From: Blautia glucerasea
Lineage (GTDB): Bacteria > Bacillota > Clostridia > Lachnospirales > Lachnospiraceae
NCBI RefSeq assembly: GCF_020537505.1
Contig: NZ_JAJBMO010000007.1
Location: forward strand, 124,001-188,000
Reading direction: 5' to 3'
DNA length: 64,000 bases
A model generated the notes under the pieces. The model did not search any database. It worked only from the letters and a program-made list of their open reading frames with translations, and was not told the origin of the DNA. The translations under genes and the position numbers were made by a program. How positions within the stretch are numbered: position 1 is the first letter of the stretch; every line of letters starts with the position of its first letter. Of this stretch, positions 17,697 to 27,435 are shown in pieces.

Positions 17697-19079
17697 ATGC
17701 TGAAAAACATATCCTTTATGGATATCTTTGATGTATGCCGTGTGCTGCTTGGGGCAATCAGCGCAGAAATCGTTTTTATGGAACGTGCTGCGGAACATCG
17801 GGAGCATTTTCCGCAGCGTGTCATGGTTAGCAGTTTAGGTGTTCTGGGATTTATTCTCCTTTGCATTCCCATGTACTGGTTTCGCAACACTTATGGCGGT
17901 TCGGGGATTGCAGCTCTTATTACAGCTGTATGGTGGATGACCACTGGCATTGTCTCTATGTGCTGTATCTATTATTGTTATCAGGTGACAGTATGTAATC
18001 TTATATTTCAATGCATTCTGGGAATTGCACTGGAAAATCTGGTAACTCTGGTTCTGCAATATCTGGTCTGCAAAATCTGTTTTCCTTCTTTACAAACAGA
18101 GCATACCGCATTGTATGTTTTCATAACGGTTCTGTTCTATGCAGCCTTCGACACAATGGCCTATTTTCTTCTTGTTCGTAAAAGTGTGCGTGGACAGGTG
18201 GTTGTGAAGGAAGACTGGAGAACGTTTCTTGTTTATCTGACTGTGTATATTATTATTACGGGAATGGGAGATGTGACCAATCTGATTTTTCACTGGAGCA
18301 AAAAGGATGGAGATATGTTCGGTGGGATAGAAATGTTTACCCAATTGGCGGTACCTTATTTCTGTATTGTGGTGAATGTGATTGTTAATCTGGTCATTGT
18401 TCTGCTTCAAAATATGACTTACCGCATTTTGTCCTTGCAGAAAGAAAAAGAGATGATTCAGGTTCTCCAAAAAGAAAAAGAGCAGCAGTATCTTTTCAGC
18501 AAAGAAAATGTAGACCTGATCAACCAGAAATGCCACGATCTGAAACGGCAGATCCGGGCACTGCAGATGGTGCATGGAGAAGAACGGGAGCGGCTTTTTA
18601 AGGAAACAGAGGAAGCAGTCCAGTTTTATGATGCCCATATCAAAACCGGCAATGATGTGCTGGATACTATTCTCACGGAAAAAAGCTTTGTCTGCGCCAG
18701 ACAGGGCATTCGTTTTTCCTGTAATATTCATGCAGAAAAAATGGACATGATCGATGTGATCGATTTCTACACCCTGATCAGCAACGGATTGGATAACGCC
18801 ATTGAGTGCGTGTCAAAATACGAAAATAACGAAAAAAAGGTTATCAATGTAGCAGTTCTTGAACGAGGCAGCATGCTTCACATTTTTATAGACAACTATT
18901 TCGATGGTGAGCTGGAATTCCGAAATGGTTTTCCGGTAACCAGCAAGGAAGACAAAGGCTACCATGGATATGGCGTAAAGAGTATGCAGATGATTGCGAA
19001 GAAATACAGCGGGGATATTCGGATTAGTGTGCAGAACCACACGTTTTCCCTGCAGATCATGCTGCCAGTAGAGTGTTAG
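17697..19079 (+). CDS. GHKL-type sensor histidine kinase (AgrC-like)
   Basis: A 460-residue membrane kinase and partner of the LytTR regulator encoded two bases upstream. The N-terminal half (residues 10 to about 240) has six or so hydrophobic segments. A coiled-coil linker (LQKEKEMIQVLQKEKEQQYL) leads to the dimerisation segment with H280 in KCHDLKRQI, the phospho-acceptor typical of this group. The ATPase part shows the N-box N367 (NGLDNAIE) and the G-box YHGYGVKSMQMIAKKY. The transmembrane sensor resembles those of peptide- or cell-envelope-sensing kinases; the ligand is unknown. The downstream GH5 gene follows after 12 bases, so the operon continues. Confidence 0.88.
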   Translation: MLKNISFMDIFDVCRVLLGAISAEIVFMERAAEHREHFPQRVMVSSLGVLGFILLCIPMYWFRNTYGGSGIAALITAVWWMTTGIVSMCCIYYCYQVTVCNLIFQCILGIALENLVTLVLQYLVCKICFPSLQTEHTALYVFITVLFYAAFDTMAYFLLVRKSVRGQVVVKEDWRTFLVYLTVYIIITGMGDVTNLIFHWSKKDGDMFGGIEMFTQLAVPYFCIVVNVIVNLVIVLLQNMTYRILSLQKEKEMIQVLQKEKEQQYLFSKENVDLINQKCHDLKRQIRALQMVHGEERERLFKETEEAVQFYDAHIKTGNDVLDTILTEKSFVCARQGIRFSCNIHAEKMDMIDVIDFYTLISNGLDNAIECVSKYENNEKKVINVAVLERGSMLHIFIDNYFDGELEFRNGFPVTSKEDKGYHGYGVKSMQMIAKKYSGDIRISVQNHTFSLQIMLPVEC

Positions 19080-19091
19080 GAGGAAGTTTAT

Positions 19092-20219
19092 TTGGAAAAA
19101 ATAAAAGGTGTAAATTTAGGTAACTGGCTTGTGCTGGAGAAATGGATGCTGCCGGAGATGTTCGCAGGAACCGGGGCAGAGGACGAGGTATGGCTCAATC
19201 GGAAGGTAAGTTCAGATGAATTAAAAGAAAGAATGAAAAAGCATAGAGATACTTTTATCACGGAAAAAGATTTCGCTTTTATTAAAGAACAGGGAATCGG
19301 GCTGGTTCGCATTCCGGTTCCTTATTTTATATTTGGAGACAGAGAACCTTTTCATGGATGTATTGAGTATCTGGACAATGCCTTTGGTTGGGCAGAGAAG
19401 TATGGTTTGCAGATTCTTATTGATCTTCATACCGTTCCGGGAAGTCAGAACGGATATGACAACGGTGGCATTACTGGTGTGTGCAAGTGGTGCAAAAATC
19501 CCCAGGAAGTGGAATTTGCCCTTACCGTGTTGGAACGTCTGGCAGAGCGCTATAAAGATCGTAATGGGCTGTACGGAATCGAGGTACTTAATGAGCCCAT
19601 CAGTTTCCTGGTTTATGCTACTGCGCCGTCTACTGGAAAGGCGGTGGATAAAGAAGAGGCGAAAGGTTCCGGCTATGTACCCATGCCGTTTCTGGAAAAT
19701 TTTTATCGGGATGCATATAAACGCTTGCGCAAAATCCTTCCAGAGAATAAGACCATTGTGTTCCACGATGGCTTTCGCCTGAGACACTGGGGCAGATTTT
19801 TCCGAAAAGAGAATATGAAAAATGTGGTGCTGGACACGCATATTTATATTTTGGCAATGGAGAGCTTCGTGCCGATCCACAAGCCCTGGGTTTACCAGAT
19901 TTATATTAAAAGCCAGCAGCGCCTGATCCAGCGGATTCAGAAGGATGTGCCTGTAGTGGTTGGTGAATGGTGTATCTGCAATAAATATGCGGAGAAAACA
20001 GATTCTGGCATGAGTGCAGAGGCTGCTGCGAAGAGACGCAGGGAGCGCTATCTGGAAATTGCAGCTTTGCAGCTTCAGGCATGGTCTGAGGCGAAAGGCT
20101 GGATCTACTGGAGTTATCAGTTTAAACCAAATCGAAAGGAGCCTCTTGATGAAAGATGGAAAGAAAGCTGGGATTTTTCACGATGTGTGGAAAACGGCTG
20201 GATTGAATTCAAGAACTGA
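19092..20219 (+). CDS. GH5 glycoside hydrolase, exo-1,3-beta-glucanase-like
   Basis: A 375-residue cytoplasmic GH5 enzyme without signal peptide. It resembles fungal-type exo-1,3-beta-glucanases: GVNLGNWLVLEKWM at the N-terminus, LVRIPVPYF, LIDLHTVPGSQNGYDNGG, acid/base E168 in EVLNEP and nucleophile E292 in VVGEWC. It starts with TTG 19092, preceded by AGGAGG (19078-19083) at eight bases; no better ATG exists. It would cleave imported short beta-glucosides or gluco-oligosaccharides, in keeping with the symporter gene that overlaps its 3' end. Substrate linkage is inferred from family resemblance only. Confidence 0.85.
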   Translation: MEKIKGVNLGNWLVLEKWMLPEMFAGTGAEDEVWLNRKVSSDELKERMKKHRDTFITEKDFAFIKEQGIGLVRIPVPYFIFGDREPFHGCIEYLDNAFGWAEKYGLQILIDLHTVPGSQNGYDNGGITGVCKWCKNPQEVEFALTVLERLAERYKDRNGLYGIEVLNEPISFLVYATAPSTGKAVDKEEAKGSGYVPMPFLENFYRDAYKRLRKILPENKTIVFHDGFRLRHWGRFFRKENMKNVVLDTHIYILAMESFVPIHKPWVYQIYIKSQQRLIQRIQKDVPVVVGEWCICNKYAEKTDSGMSAEAAAKRRRERYLEIAALQLQAWSEAKGWIYWSYQFKPNRKEPLDERWKESWDFSRCVENGWIEFKN

Positions 20220-21747
20220 CAAGCAGAAAGTTACCTTGCGGGAAATGATCTTTGGTTATTTCCTGGGACCGCTGCTGGTGCTGGCAATGACCAGTGTGGC
20301 AGCGTCTTATTACCTTACTTTTTACCGTACTTATGATGATATTGTAAACCAGAGAGTTTTTCTTACAATGCTGCCACTGCTTTCAGTTATTCCTATGGCA
20401 CTGTCCAATATTATAATTGGAATTCTGGTTGGAAAGACCAGAACAAAGCAGGGGAAAGCAAGACCATATATCCTGATGGCGGCTCCGCTTTTGCTGGTGT
20501 CCGGAATTCTGGTATTCTGTATTCCTTATTTAAGCCTGGGTGTGCGGATGGTGTGGATGGCAGTAACTTATAATCTGTTTGCAGCCATCGCTAATCCGAT
20601 TTATGGAACGTCACATTATCTGATGGTTTCATTGTCTACCCGTGACCTGGATCAGAGGGGAAGGCTTTCCGTAATTTCCAACATTCCGGCAGTTGCAGGA
20701 AATGGACTGATCAGCAGTATTGTAATGCCGTTGATACTTGGCTGGATTAATTCTGCATCTGGCAACGATGTGACACAGAACCGCTGGCAGATGGTAATGA
20801 CCGTGTTTGCGGTGCTGGCGTTTGTGGGATGTGTGTTGGAGTATTTCTTTACCAGGGAGAGAATTACAGAAGAGGATATGGTGGAACCGGAGGGAGAGAC
20901 AACATACAGTTCTTCCACAAAAGAACTTCAAACTGACAAGACTAGAAGCAATATTCAGGAAAGTCAGGGCGGCAGTAGAAGAAAGAACTCTGACAGTGTT
21001 GCCGCCCAAAGGACTGGTGCGAAATCCGCGCCTGCAGTCCCCTCCACCCTTGAACAGTTAAAAGCTGCCGCCTCCGATTCCTACTGGTGGATTATTATTA
21101 TTTTCTACCTGCTCTACCAGGCTGGTGTCATGTTCAAAGGCGGCTACGTCTTCAACATTTTCTGCCATGAATTTTTCCAGGAAGTGCACATCTTCGGAAT
21201 GACATTAACCGCTGACATGGCGCAGTCTGTTCTGGCGCTGATCAGCGGAATCCCACTGGCAGCCGGCATGCTGTTCATCTGGCCATTGACAAACCGCTTC
21301 GGCAAGAAGAACATGATCCTTGTGGGCTGTGTAATTTCTATTGTTGGAAGTATTGTGTGTCTTCTTGCACCTGATAATTTCGCAGTTATGTTAGTCGGAC
21401 AGACGCTGAAAGGCTTATCCAGCGTCCCGGGTGCTTATATCATGATGGCTCTTTTCGCCGATGTCCTGGATCATCTGGAAGCAAAACTAGGCTACCGTGT
21501 AGACGGTATTTCTATGTCTGTATACAACACCGTACTCACCGTAGTGAATGGTCTTGCCGTAGCCGTCTTCAACTTTTTCTACGATAACCCTGCCCTTGCG
21601 GGAAAAGCCGTCACCGCTTTTTTCTTCCTGGGCTTCGAGATCATAGCACATGGAATTCTCATCATTGTGGTATCGTTCCTGAATGTTGAGAAAAAAATAA
21701 AGGCAGAACAGGAACTGATTGCAAAAAGAAAAAAAGGACAACTGTAA
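20149..21747 (+). CDS. GPH-family (MelB-like) sugar:cation symporter
   Basis: A 532-residue membrane transporter with about twelve hydrophobic segments, of the glycoside-pentoside-hexuronide:cation symporter family. Typical signs are the loop with charged residues GKTRTKQGKARPYIL after the early helices and QRGRLSVISNIPAVAGN later on. A hydrophilic Ser/Lys-rich loop (about residues 240-300) separates the halves and is longer than usual. I chose ATG 20149 because GAAAGGAG (20134-20141) lies seven bases upstream; this gives a 71-base overlap with the GH5 gene and argues for coupled expression. It probably imports the beta-glucoside that the GH5 enzyme hydrolyses. Confidence 0.82.
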   Translation: MKDGKKAGIFHDVWKTAGLNSRTDKQKVTLREMIFGYFLGPLLVLAMTSVAASYYLTFYRTYDDIVNQRVFLTMLPLLSVIPMALSNIIIGILVGKTRTKQGKARPYILMAAPLLLVSGILVFCIPYLSLGVRMVWMAVTYNLFAAIANPIYGTSHYLMVSLSTRDLDQRGRLSVISNIPAVAGNGLISSIVMPLILGWINSASGNDVTQNRWQMVMTVFAVLAFVGCVLEYFFTRERITEEDMVEPEGETTYSSSTKELQTDKTRSNIQESQGGSRRKNSDSVAAQRTGAKSAPAVPSTLEQLKAAASDSYWWIIIIFYLLYQAGVMFKGGYVFNIFCHEFFQEVHIFGMTLTADMAQSVLALISGIPLAAGMLFIWPLTNRFGKKNMILVGCVISIVGSIVCLLAPDNFAVMLVGQTLKGLSSVPGAYIMMALFADVLDHLEAKLGYRVDGISMSVYNTVLTVVNGLAVAVFNFFYDNPALAGKAVTAFFFLGFEIIAHGILIIVVSFLNVEKKIKAEQELIAKRKKGQL

Positions 21748-21812
21748 AATAAAGAAAAAGCAACAGGTGTCCTTATATAAAAAATATTTATTCTAAGTTA
21801 AAAAGCAGGATT

Positions 21813-22004
21813 ATGGAATCAGGTATAACTGCCAGAATTGTGTGTGGATTTACAGTTCTGGTAATTATACCTTATCTTATTTTGGCAGTTATTATTGCGG
21901 TTGTATTTATGAATTATACAGCTTCCAATCTGGGAAGTGCAGCAGAGGATGCGATGAATGTTATTGGGAACCAGATTAAGGCAGAGAAAGTGAGGTTATA
22001 CAAA
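21813..22004 (+). pseudogene. N-terminal remnant of a sensor kinase, in frame with GH78
   Basis: The 64 codons before the GH78 Met65 encode a hydrophobic segment (FTVLVIIPYLILAVIIAVVF) followed by a polar helix (NYTASNLGSAAEDAMNVIGN). This is the start expected of a YesM-type membrane kinase, not of a cytoplasmic glycosidase. The ATG at 21813 has AGGA only two bases upstream. I read this as the 5' stump of a kinase gene joined to the glycosidase by deletion. If translated from 21813, the glycosidase would be membrane-anchored. Confidence 0.45.
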
Positions 22005-24287
22005 ATGAGCGAAAAAAATTCAAACTGGATTTGGTTATCCTCATGGACAGCCCAGGATAAAGAGGAACCGACACTGGCTTTGTTTCGGAAGGAATTTGAG
22101 CTTACAGAGGTTCCACAGGAGGGGAAAATAAAGATTTCAGCAGATTCCAGATACAAATTATATGTAAATGGAAAGCTGGTGGAGGTTGGACCAAGTAAAG
22201 GGGACAGCCAGGTATGGTATGTTGATGAGGTTGATTTACTGCCGTTTCTGAAAAAAGGCAGGAATGTGCTCAGTGTCTGTGTATTGAGGTATCCAACAGA
22301 GCGAAGCAAAGGCTGCTTTGGGATTTGCAGAACAGAGTACCCGTTCCTTTATGTAGAAGGTTCTGTACAGGATGAATCCGGAAAACGTTATAGTCTGGAT
22401 ACATGTGAGGGGTGGTTTGGAAGAAAGGCAGATGGATTCCATATTGTATCGGAATCTGATCTTTTTGCCCCATTACAGATTCTGGAAAATACAAGTGGAG
22501 CGCTCTGGCAGAAAGGTTGGATGAAGCCGGGGTATGATATGAAAGGCTGGGAAAGTCCGTATATATATCCGGACATGAACCAGGCTGTCAGCCCAGGAAA
22601 TTTACAGAAAAGAACTATTCCGTTTCTTTATCGGAAAGAGCGAAACTTTGATAAGGTCATGAGGCTGTGCAAGGATTCATTTTTTCAGAAAGATCAGTGG
22701 GAAAAATTTTTGCAAGGAAATCAGGAGCTTTGTATTCCTGCGCAAACAATGGTGTCTGTAGAGATCAGTGCAGGTGAAGAAATGACAGGGTATCTGAACT
22801 TGTTTGTGGAACAAGGCACTGGGGCAGAAGTAAAAATACTGGAATCCGAGTCCTATGTTTTAGGCGGCGAGATAGGGGATTTAAAAGTTCCGTTAAAAGG
22901 TGACCGGGAAGATTTCCAACATGGATATTTAAATGGATTTACAGATTGTTACAAGTGTGCAGGGTATGGCACTGAGGACGAACCGGAAATTTATGAACCA
23001 TTCTGGTTCCGGACATTTCGTTTTATCAGGCTGGAAATCCATACCAAATCTGAGCCTTTGACATTGAAGAAATTTTATTATACCGAAACCGGATATCCTC
23101 TGGAGGTAAAGACCAGTGCAGAGGCTTCTGACAACCGTTTTGAAAAAATATGGGAGATCAGTGAGCGGACGCTGCGCCGGTGTATGCATGAAACTTATGA
23201 GGACTGTCCGTTTTATGAACAGCTGCAGTATGCTATGGACGCACGGACACAGATACTATATACATATGCGGTGGCTGCGGATGACCGTCTGGCAAGACGA
23301 TGTATGGAAGATTTTAGGAGAGCACAGAGGTATGATGGACTTTTGAACTGCGCGGCGCCCAGCACCGCACCGAATGTAATTCCGGGATTTTCCATTTATT
23401 ACATTCTTATGCTGTACGATCATATGATGTATTTTGGAGATAAAGAATTGTTGGAGCGGCATATGCCAACAGTAAAGGGAATTTTAAGCTTTTTCCATTA
23501 TAACCGGAGCCCAGAGGGTTATGTGAAAAAGATTGGCGGTTTAAATGGGAAGGCACGTTTCTGGTCATTTATTGACTGGGCTGTGGAATGGTCGGATACA
23601 ACCGGAATTCCTCCGGCAACATTAAAAGGTCCTGTAACAATGGAAAGTCTCTTATATATACTGGGCCTTCAAAGTGCTGCGAAAATTGCAGGATATCTGG
23701 AAAGAAATGAATTGAAACAGCAGTTTGAAAAAAGAGCAGTAGATGTACAGAATGCAGTGAGAACGTATTGTATTGGAAATAACGGTATGCTGCAGGATGG
23801 TCCTGGAATTGAGGAATACAGTCAGCATACGCAGGTATTTGCTATTTTAACAGACACAGTAGAAGGGGATCAGGCGAAACAGAATCTGAAGGAGACGATC
23901 CTGCATAAAGACAGGTATCCTCAGTGCTCCGTTGCTATGGCTTATTACCTTTTCCGGGCGTTGGAAAAAACAGGAATGTATGAGCTGACAGAAGGATACT
24001 GGGATATCTGGCAGCGCATGGTGGAGAAACATGCCACAACCTGTGTGGAAGATGAGGTACAGGAAAGAAGTGACTGTCATGCGTGGGGGTCACTGATCCT
24101 GTATGAACTCCCGTCCGTAATTCTGGGAGTGAGACCAGCTAAACCAGGATACCAGGATATGAAGATAAATCCTGTTCCCGGCTATTTAACATCTGCCAGC
24201 GGATCTGTGATCACACCGAAAGGGGTGGTTCATGTACAATGGCATAGAGAAGGGGAAAATATCTTGGTAAATCATGCAGCCGATTAG
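22005..24287 (+). CDS. GH78 alpha-L-rhamnosidase-like protein
   Basis: A 760-residue protein from ATG 22005 (GTGAGG nine bases upstream); translation from ATG 21813 would give 824 residues with an N-terminal membrane segment. N-terminal beta domains (KISADSRYKLYVNGKLV, YVDEVDLLPFLKKGRN) are followed by the alpha/alpha barrel. The catalytic-acid segment is seen as HETYEDCPFYEQLQYAMDAR, matching the DCPxxxE pattern of GH78, and a jelly-roll follows (ILGVRPAKPGYQDMKINP, SGSVITPKGVVHVQW). GH78 enzymes release terminal alpha-L-rhamnose; related folds with other specificities exist, so the substrate is uncertain. A terminator follows at 24318. Confidence 0.8.
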   Translation: MSEKNSNWIWLSSWTAQDKEEPTLALFRKEFELTEVPQEGKIKISADSRYKLYVNGKLVEVGPSKGDSQVWYVDEVDLLPFLKKGRNVLSVCVLRYPTERSKGCFGICRTEYPFLYVEGSVQDESGKRYSLDTCEGWFGRKADGFHIVSESDLFAPLQILENTSGALWQKGWMKPGYDMKGWESPYIYPDMNQAVSPGNLQKRTIPFLYRKERNFDKVMRLCKDSFFQKDQWEKFLQGNQELCIPAQTMVSVEISAGEEMTGYLNLFVEQGTGAEVKILESESYVLGGEIGDLKVPLKGDREDFQHGYLNGFTDCYKCAGYGTEDEPEIYEPFWFRTFRFIRLEIHTKSEPLTLKKFYYTETGYPLEVKTSAEASDNRFEKIWEISERTLRRCMHETYEDCPFYEQLQYAMDARTQILYTYAVAADDRLARRCMEDFRRAQRYDGLLNCAAPSTAPNVIPGFSIYYILMLYDHMMYFGDKELLERHMPTVKGILSFFHYNRSPEGYVKKIGGLNGKARFWSFIDWAVEWSDTTGIPPATLKGPVTMESLLYILGLQSAAKIAGYLERNELKQQFEKRAVDVQNAVRTYCIGNNGMLQDGPGIEEYSQHTQVFAILTDTVEGDQAKQNLKETILHKDRYPQCSVAMAYYLFRALEKTGMYELTEGYWDIWQRMVEKHATTCVEDEVQERSDCHAWGSLILYELPSVILGVRPAKPGYQDMKINPVPGYLTSASGSVITPKGVVHVQWHREGENILVNHAAD

Positions 24288-24317
24288 TTGAAAATTGCTG
24301 CAATTTGGGGAATAAAA

Positions 24318-24343
24318 GGGCAGAGATGAAATATTCTCTGCCC
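24318..24343 (+). terminator. GH78 gene terminator
   Basis: GGGCAGAGA (24318-24326) pairs with TCTCTGCCC (24335-24343), a 9-bp perfect stem followed by a T-rich stretch. Confidence 0.8.
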
Positions 24344-24394
24344 GTATTTGCGTCAGAATAAAGACAGATATTAAAACAGTTCTTATTTTCGTTA

Positions 24395-24772
24395 AAAATT
24401 GCGCGTAAACATTTTTCAGGACGTAACTTTGAGTATTATTCAGAAGATGGGGTACTTTCCGGCTATATCGGAGCAGCAGAGGTTGCAGGTGCCAAGGCAT
24501 ATGGAATCCAGTGTTACATCAAGCATTTTGCACTGAACGATTCAGAAGGATACCGTAAGAATGCCCTTTGTACATGGACAAATGAACAGGCAATGAGAGA
24601 TGCCGCGCACAATATCCTTTACAGTCTTGCAAACTCCAATGCAATGGATGAGCGTAACTTCAAGATGCCAGGCTGGGTAAAAGGCGTGATTGCAGCAGAT
24701 GTTATAATTGTTTTATTGTTAGGTTTATGGGAAGTATTGACAATCCGTTCCTATAGAAAAAAGAATAAATAA
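24395..24772 (+). pseudogene. remnant of a membrane-anchored GH3 gene
   Basis: An open frame without a start codon ends in TAA at 24770-24772. It encodes GRNFEYYSEDGVLSGYIG, then CYIKHFALNDSEGYRKNAL and ANSNAMDERNFKMPGW, and finally a membrane segment (VIAADVIIVLLLGLWEV) with a Lys/Arg tail. These are the barrel motifs and C-terminal anchor of a permuted GH3 like the one encoded at 12284, with the N-terminal two thirds missing and the nucleophile region deleted. It lies just upstream of an intact, conventional GH3 gene. Confidence 0.8.
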
Positions 24773-24920
24773 AAATATTGTGACTGTGAAAGTACTGAAC
24801 GGTTATAAAATATTCTTAGAAATAGGAGCTTTCGCAGTGGAAAGAAGCGTTGTGCTTTCCATCCTGGATGCCAGATAGGATCTCATATGCATCTTGTGCA
24901 ATATATTGACAGTTTATGCC

Positions 24921-24945
24921 AACCCCGTCTTTTACAGACGGGGTT
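24921..24945 (+). terminator. stem-loop upstream of GH3
   Basis: AACCCCGTCT (24921-24930) pairs with AGACGGGGTT (24936-24945) around a five-base loop. It lies 41 bases before the GH3 start, so it is either the terminator of the pseudogene unit or a leader attenuator. Confidence 0.65.
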
Positions 24946-24986
24946 GTGTTATATTTATAGCAATATAGAAGGGAGCAATCACAAGC

Positions 24987-27422
24987 ATGAAATATCAGAA
25001 TATCATAGATAACATGACCCTGAAGGAAAAAGCCGCATTCCTCAGCGGAAAAAGCGAGTGGCAGACAAGAGATTTCCCACGTCTGGACATTCCGGCGATT
25101 TTCTGTTCAGACGGACCGAATGGTGTGCGTAAACAGGCTGGAGCAGGAGATCATCTGGGAATCAATCCAGCAGTACCGGCAACCTGTTTTCCTACAGCGG
25201 CAGCAATGGCAAACAGCTGGGATGAAGAGCTGGAGCAGAGGGTAGGCGTAGCCCTTGGTGAAGAATCCATGGAAGAAGACGTAAACGTTCTTCTTGGACC
25301 TGGACTGAACATTAAGAGAAATCCTCTCTGCGGACGTAATTTCGAGTATTTTTCTGAGGATCCGTACCTTTCCGGAAAAATGGCAGCAGCCTTCATCCGC
25401 GGTGTACAGAGCACTGGTGCAGCAGCCTGTGCAAAGCATTTCGCAGTAAACAGCCAGGAGCTTCGCCGTATGGCAATGAATGCCGTGGTAGATGAAAGAA
25501 CTCTCCGCGAAATCTATCTTACTGGCTTCGAAATCGCCATCAAAGAGGGCGGTGCGAAAACTGTTATGAGCAGCTACAACGAGGTAAACGGTGTTTACGC
25601 CAACGAAAACGAGCATCTGCTCAAAGACATTCTTCGCGACGAGTGGGGCTTCGAAGGCTCTGTTATCACTGACTGGGGCGCTTCTAACGACCATTCTCTC
25701 GGTGTAAAGAACGGTTCCACCCTGGAAATGCCGACTCCGGGACTTGATGCAGCAAGAGAGCTTCTTGCCAGCGTAGAAAGCGGCAAGATCAGTGAGAAGG
25801 ACATCGACGAGCGCGTGGACGAGCTTCTCGATCTGGTACTTACTACCACCGAGAATGCAAAGCATTATAAAAAAGTGGCGGACAAGAAAGCCCTTCATGA
25901 GGAGCACCACAAGCTGGCACGTCTTGCCTGCGAGAACAGTGCAGTACTTCTGAAAAACGAGGACGGAATCCTTCCGGTTGGAGCGAAGGTTCAGGCAGCC
26001 GTAATCGGTGACTTTGCTTTTGACCCAAGATACCAGGGCGCAGGTTCTTCCATGGTAAACTCCACAAAAGTAGATTCCATCAAGGACATGCTGGAGACCA
26101 GCGGAATCTCTGTAACAGGAATCGTCCGCGGCTATCAGCGTGACGGCAAAGAAGACGAAGCCATGAAAAAAGAGGCTGTGGATCTTGCACGCCGTTCTGA
26201 TGTAGTTCTGTTTTTCTTCGGACTGAATGAGAAAAGCGAGACAGAGGGTCTTGACCGTAAGCATCTCCGCATTCCCCAGAACCAGATCAATCTGATCCAG
26301 GAGCTGGCAAAAGCAAATGCAAACATGGTTGGTATCATCAGCGCAGGTTCTGTTATCGAAATGCCGTGGCACCATCACTTCAAAGCTCTGCTTCATACCG
26401 CCCTCATGGGACAGGCTGGTGCAGGCGCAGTTCTTGACATCCTTTCCGGAAAGGTTAATCCATCTGGAAAGCTTGCAGAAACTTATATTAAGAAATATGA
26501 GGATACTCCTTCTTATAATTACTATCCGTCACAGGAGCGGAACTCTGAGTACAGAGAGGGAATTTACGTAGGATACCGCTATTTTGACACAGCTGGTGTG
26601 CCGGTAAACTATCCATTTGGATACGGTCTTTCCTACACTACATTTGAATACAGTAATCTCCAGGTGAAGCCAGACGGCGTAACCCTTACCATCCGTAACA
26701 CTGGAAAATACGACGGTGCAGAGATCGCCCAGCTTTATGTAGGACTTCCGGGAGCAAAAGTTTTCCGTCCGATTAAAGAGCTGAAAGGCTTTTCCAAGGT
26801 GTTCTTAAAGGCGGGCGAGGAGAAAACAGTTACCATTAAGTTCGATGACAAGACATTCCGTTACTGGAATATGAAGACAAATAAATGGGAAGTAGAAGGC
26901 GGCGTTTACAGCATTATGATCGGTGCAAACTGTGCAGATATCCGTCTTCAGGATACTCTTGCCATTATCGGAACCACTGAGGTGATGCCGTATTACACCA
27001 ACCGCGTTTCTTCTTATGTGGATGGAAAGATCCAGAAGGTTGGAAATGAGGAGTATGAGATCATCCTTGGACATTCCATTCCGGACGGAAGCTGGAGCGG
27101 CGAGCTTGGCATGAACGATGCCCTTTGCCAGATGTATTACGCGAAAAGCGGAATTGCCCGTTTCATCTGTAAGAAGCTGGGTGAAAAGCTGAAAAAGAGC
27201 GAGGCAGCAGGAATTCCGGATCTGAACACTTTGTTCCAGTACAATATGCCATTCCGTGCCATTGCCAAGATGACCGGCGGCATGGTTTCCATGGAAATGG
27301 TAGAAGGACTTGTGAAGGTTGTGAATGGACATTTCAGCGGCCTTGGAAAAGTGATCAGCGGATTTTTCAGAAATCAGAAGCTGAACAAGCAGTACGAGAA
27401 AAATCTGGAAGAGCAGAAATAG
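24987..27422 (+). CDS. GH3 beta-glucosidase, conventional domain order
   Basis: An 811-residue cytoplasmic GH3 enzyme. The barrel comes first (GPNGVRK, GLNIKRNPLCGRNFEYFSEDP, Lys-His motif AKHFAVNSQELRR, nucleophile D229 in VITDWGAS). The alpha/beta sandwich follows (LLKNEDGILPV, GLNEKSETEGLDRKHL) and then a fibronectin-III-like domain (FGYGLSYTTFEYSNL, IRNTGKYDGAEIAQLYV). Beyond this is a C-terminal helical extension of about 130 residues seen in many Firmicute homologues. No signal peptide. AGAAGGGAG precedes the ATG. It probably hydrolyses imported beta-glucosides. The gtrA-like gene begins 13 bases after its stop. Confidence 0.93.
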   Translation: MKYQNIIDNMTLKEKAAFLSGKSEWQTRDFPRLDIPAIFCSDGPNGVRKQAGAGDHLGINPAVPATCFPTAAAMANSWDEELEQRVGVALGEESMEEDVNVLLGPGLNIKRNPLCGRNFEYFSEDPYLSGKMAAAFIRGVQSTGAAACAKHFAVNSQELRRMAMNAVVDERTLREIYLTGFEIAIKEGGAKTVMSSYNEVNGVYANENEHLLKDILRDEWGFEGSVITDWGASNDHSLGVKNGSTLEMPTPGLDAARELLASVESGKISEKDIDERVDELLDLVLTTTENAKHYKKVADKKALHEEHHKLARLACENSAVLLKNEDGILPVGAKVQAAVIGDFAFDPRYQGAGSSMVNSTKVDSIKDMLETSGISVTGIVRGYQRDGKEDEAMKKEAVDLARRSDVVLFFFGLNEKSETEGLDRKHLRIPQNQINLIQELAKANANMVGIISAGSVIEMPWHHHFKALLHTALMGQAGAGAVLDILSGKVNPSGKLAETYIKKYEDTPSYNYYPSQERNSEYREGIYVGYRYFDTAGVPVNYPFGYGLSYTTFEYSNLQVKPDGVTLTIRNTGKYDGAEIAQLYVGLPGAKVFRPIKELKGFSKVFLKAGEEKTVTIKFDDKTFRYWNMKTNKWEVEGGVYSIMIGANCADIRLQDTLAIIGTTEVMPYYTNRVSSYVDGKIQKVGNEEYEIILGHSIPDGSWSGELGMNDALCQMYYAKSGIARFICKKLGEKLKKSEAAGIPDLNTLFQYNMPFRAIAKMTGGMVSMEMVEGLVKVVNGHFSGLGKVISGFFRNQKLNKQYEKNLEEQK

Positions 27423-27435
27423 GAGAAGTATCATT

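Noticed and set aside
25107-26396. Long leftward open frame (429 codons) opposite the GH3 gene
   Set aside because: It lies wholly antisense to a clear GH3 coding region with intact motifs; the protein is Cys/His/Ser-rich nonsense, and such frames arise from the codon bias of the sense gene.
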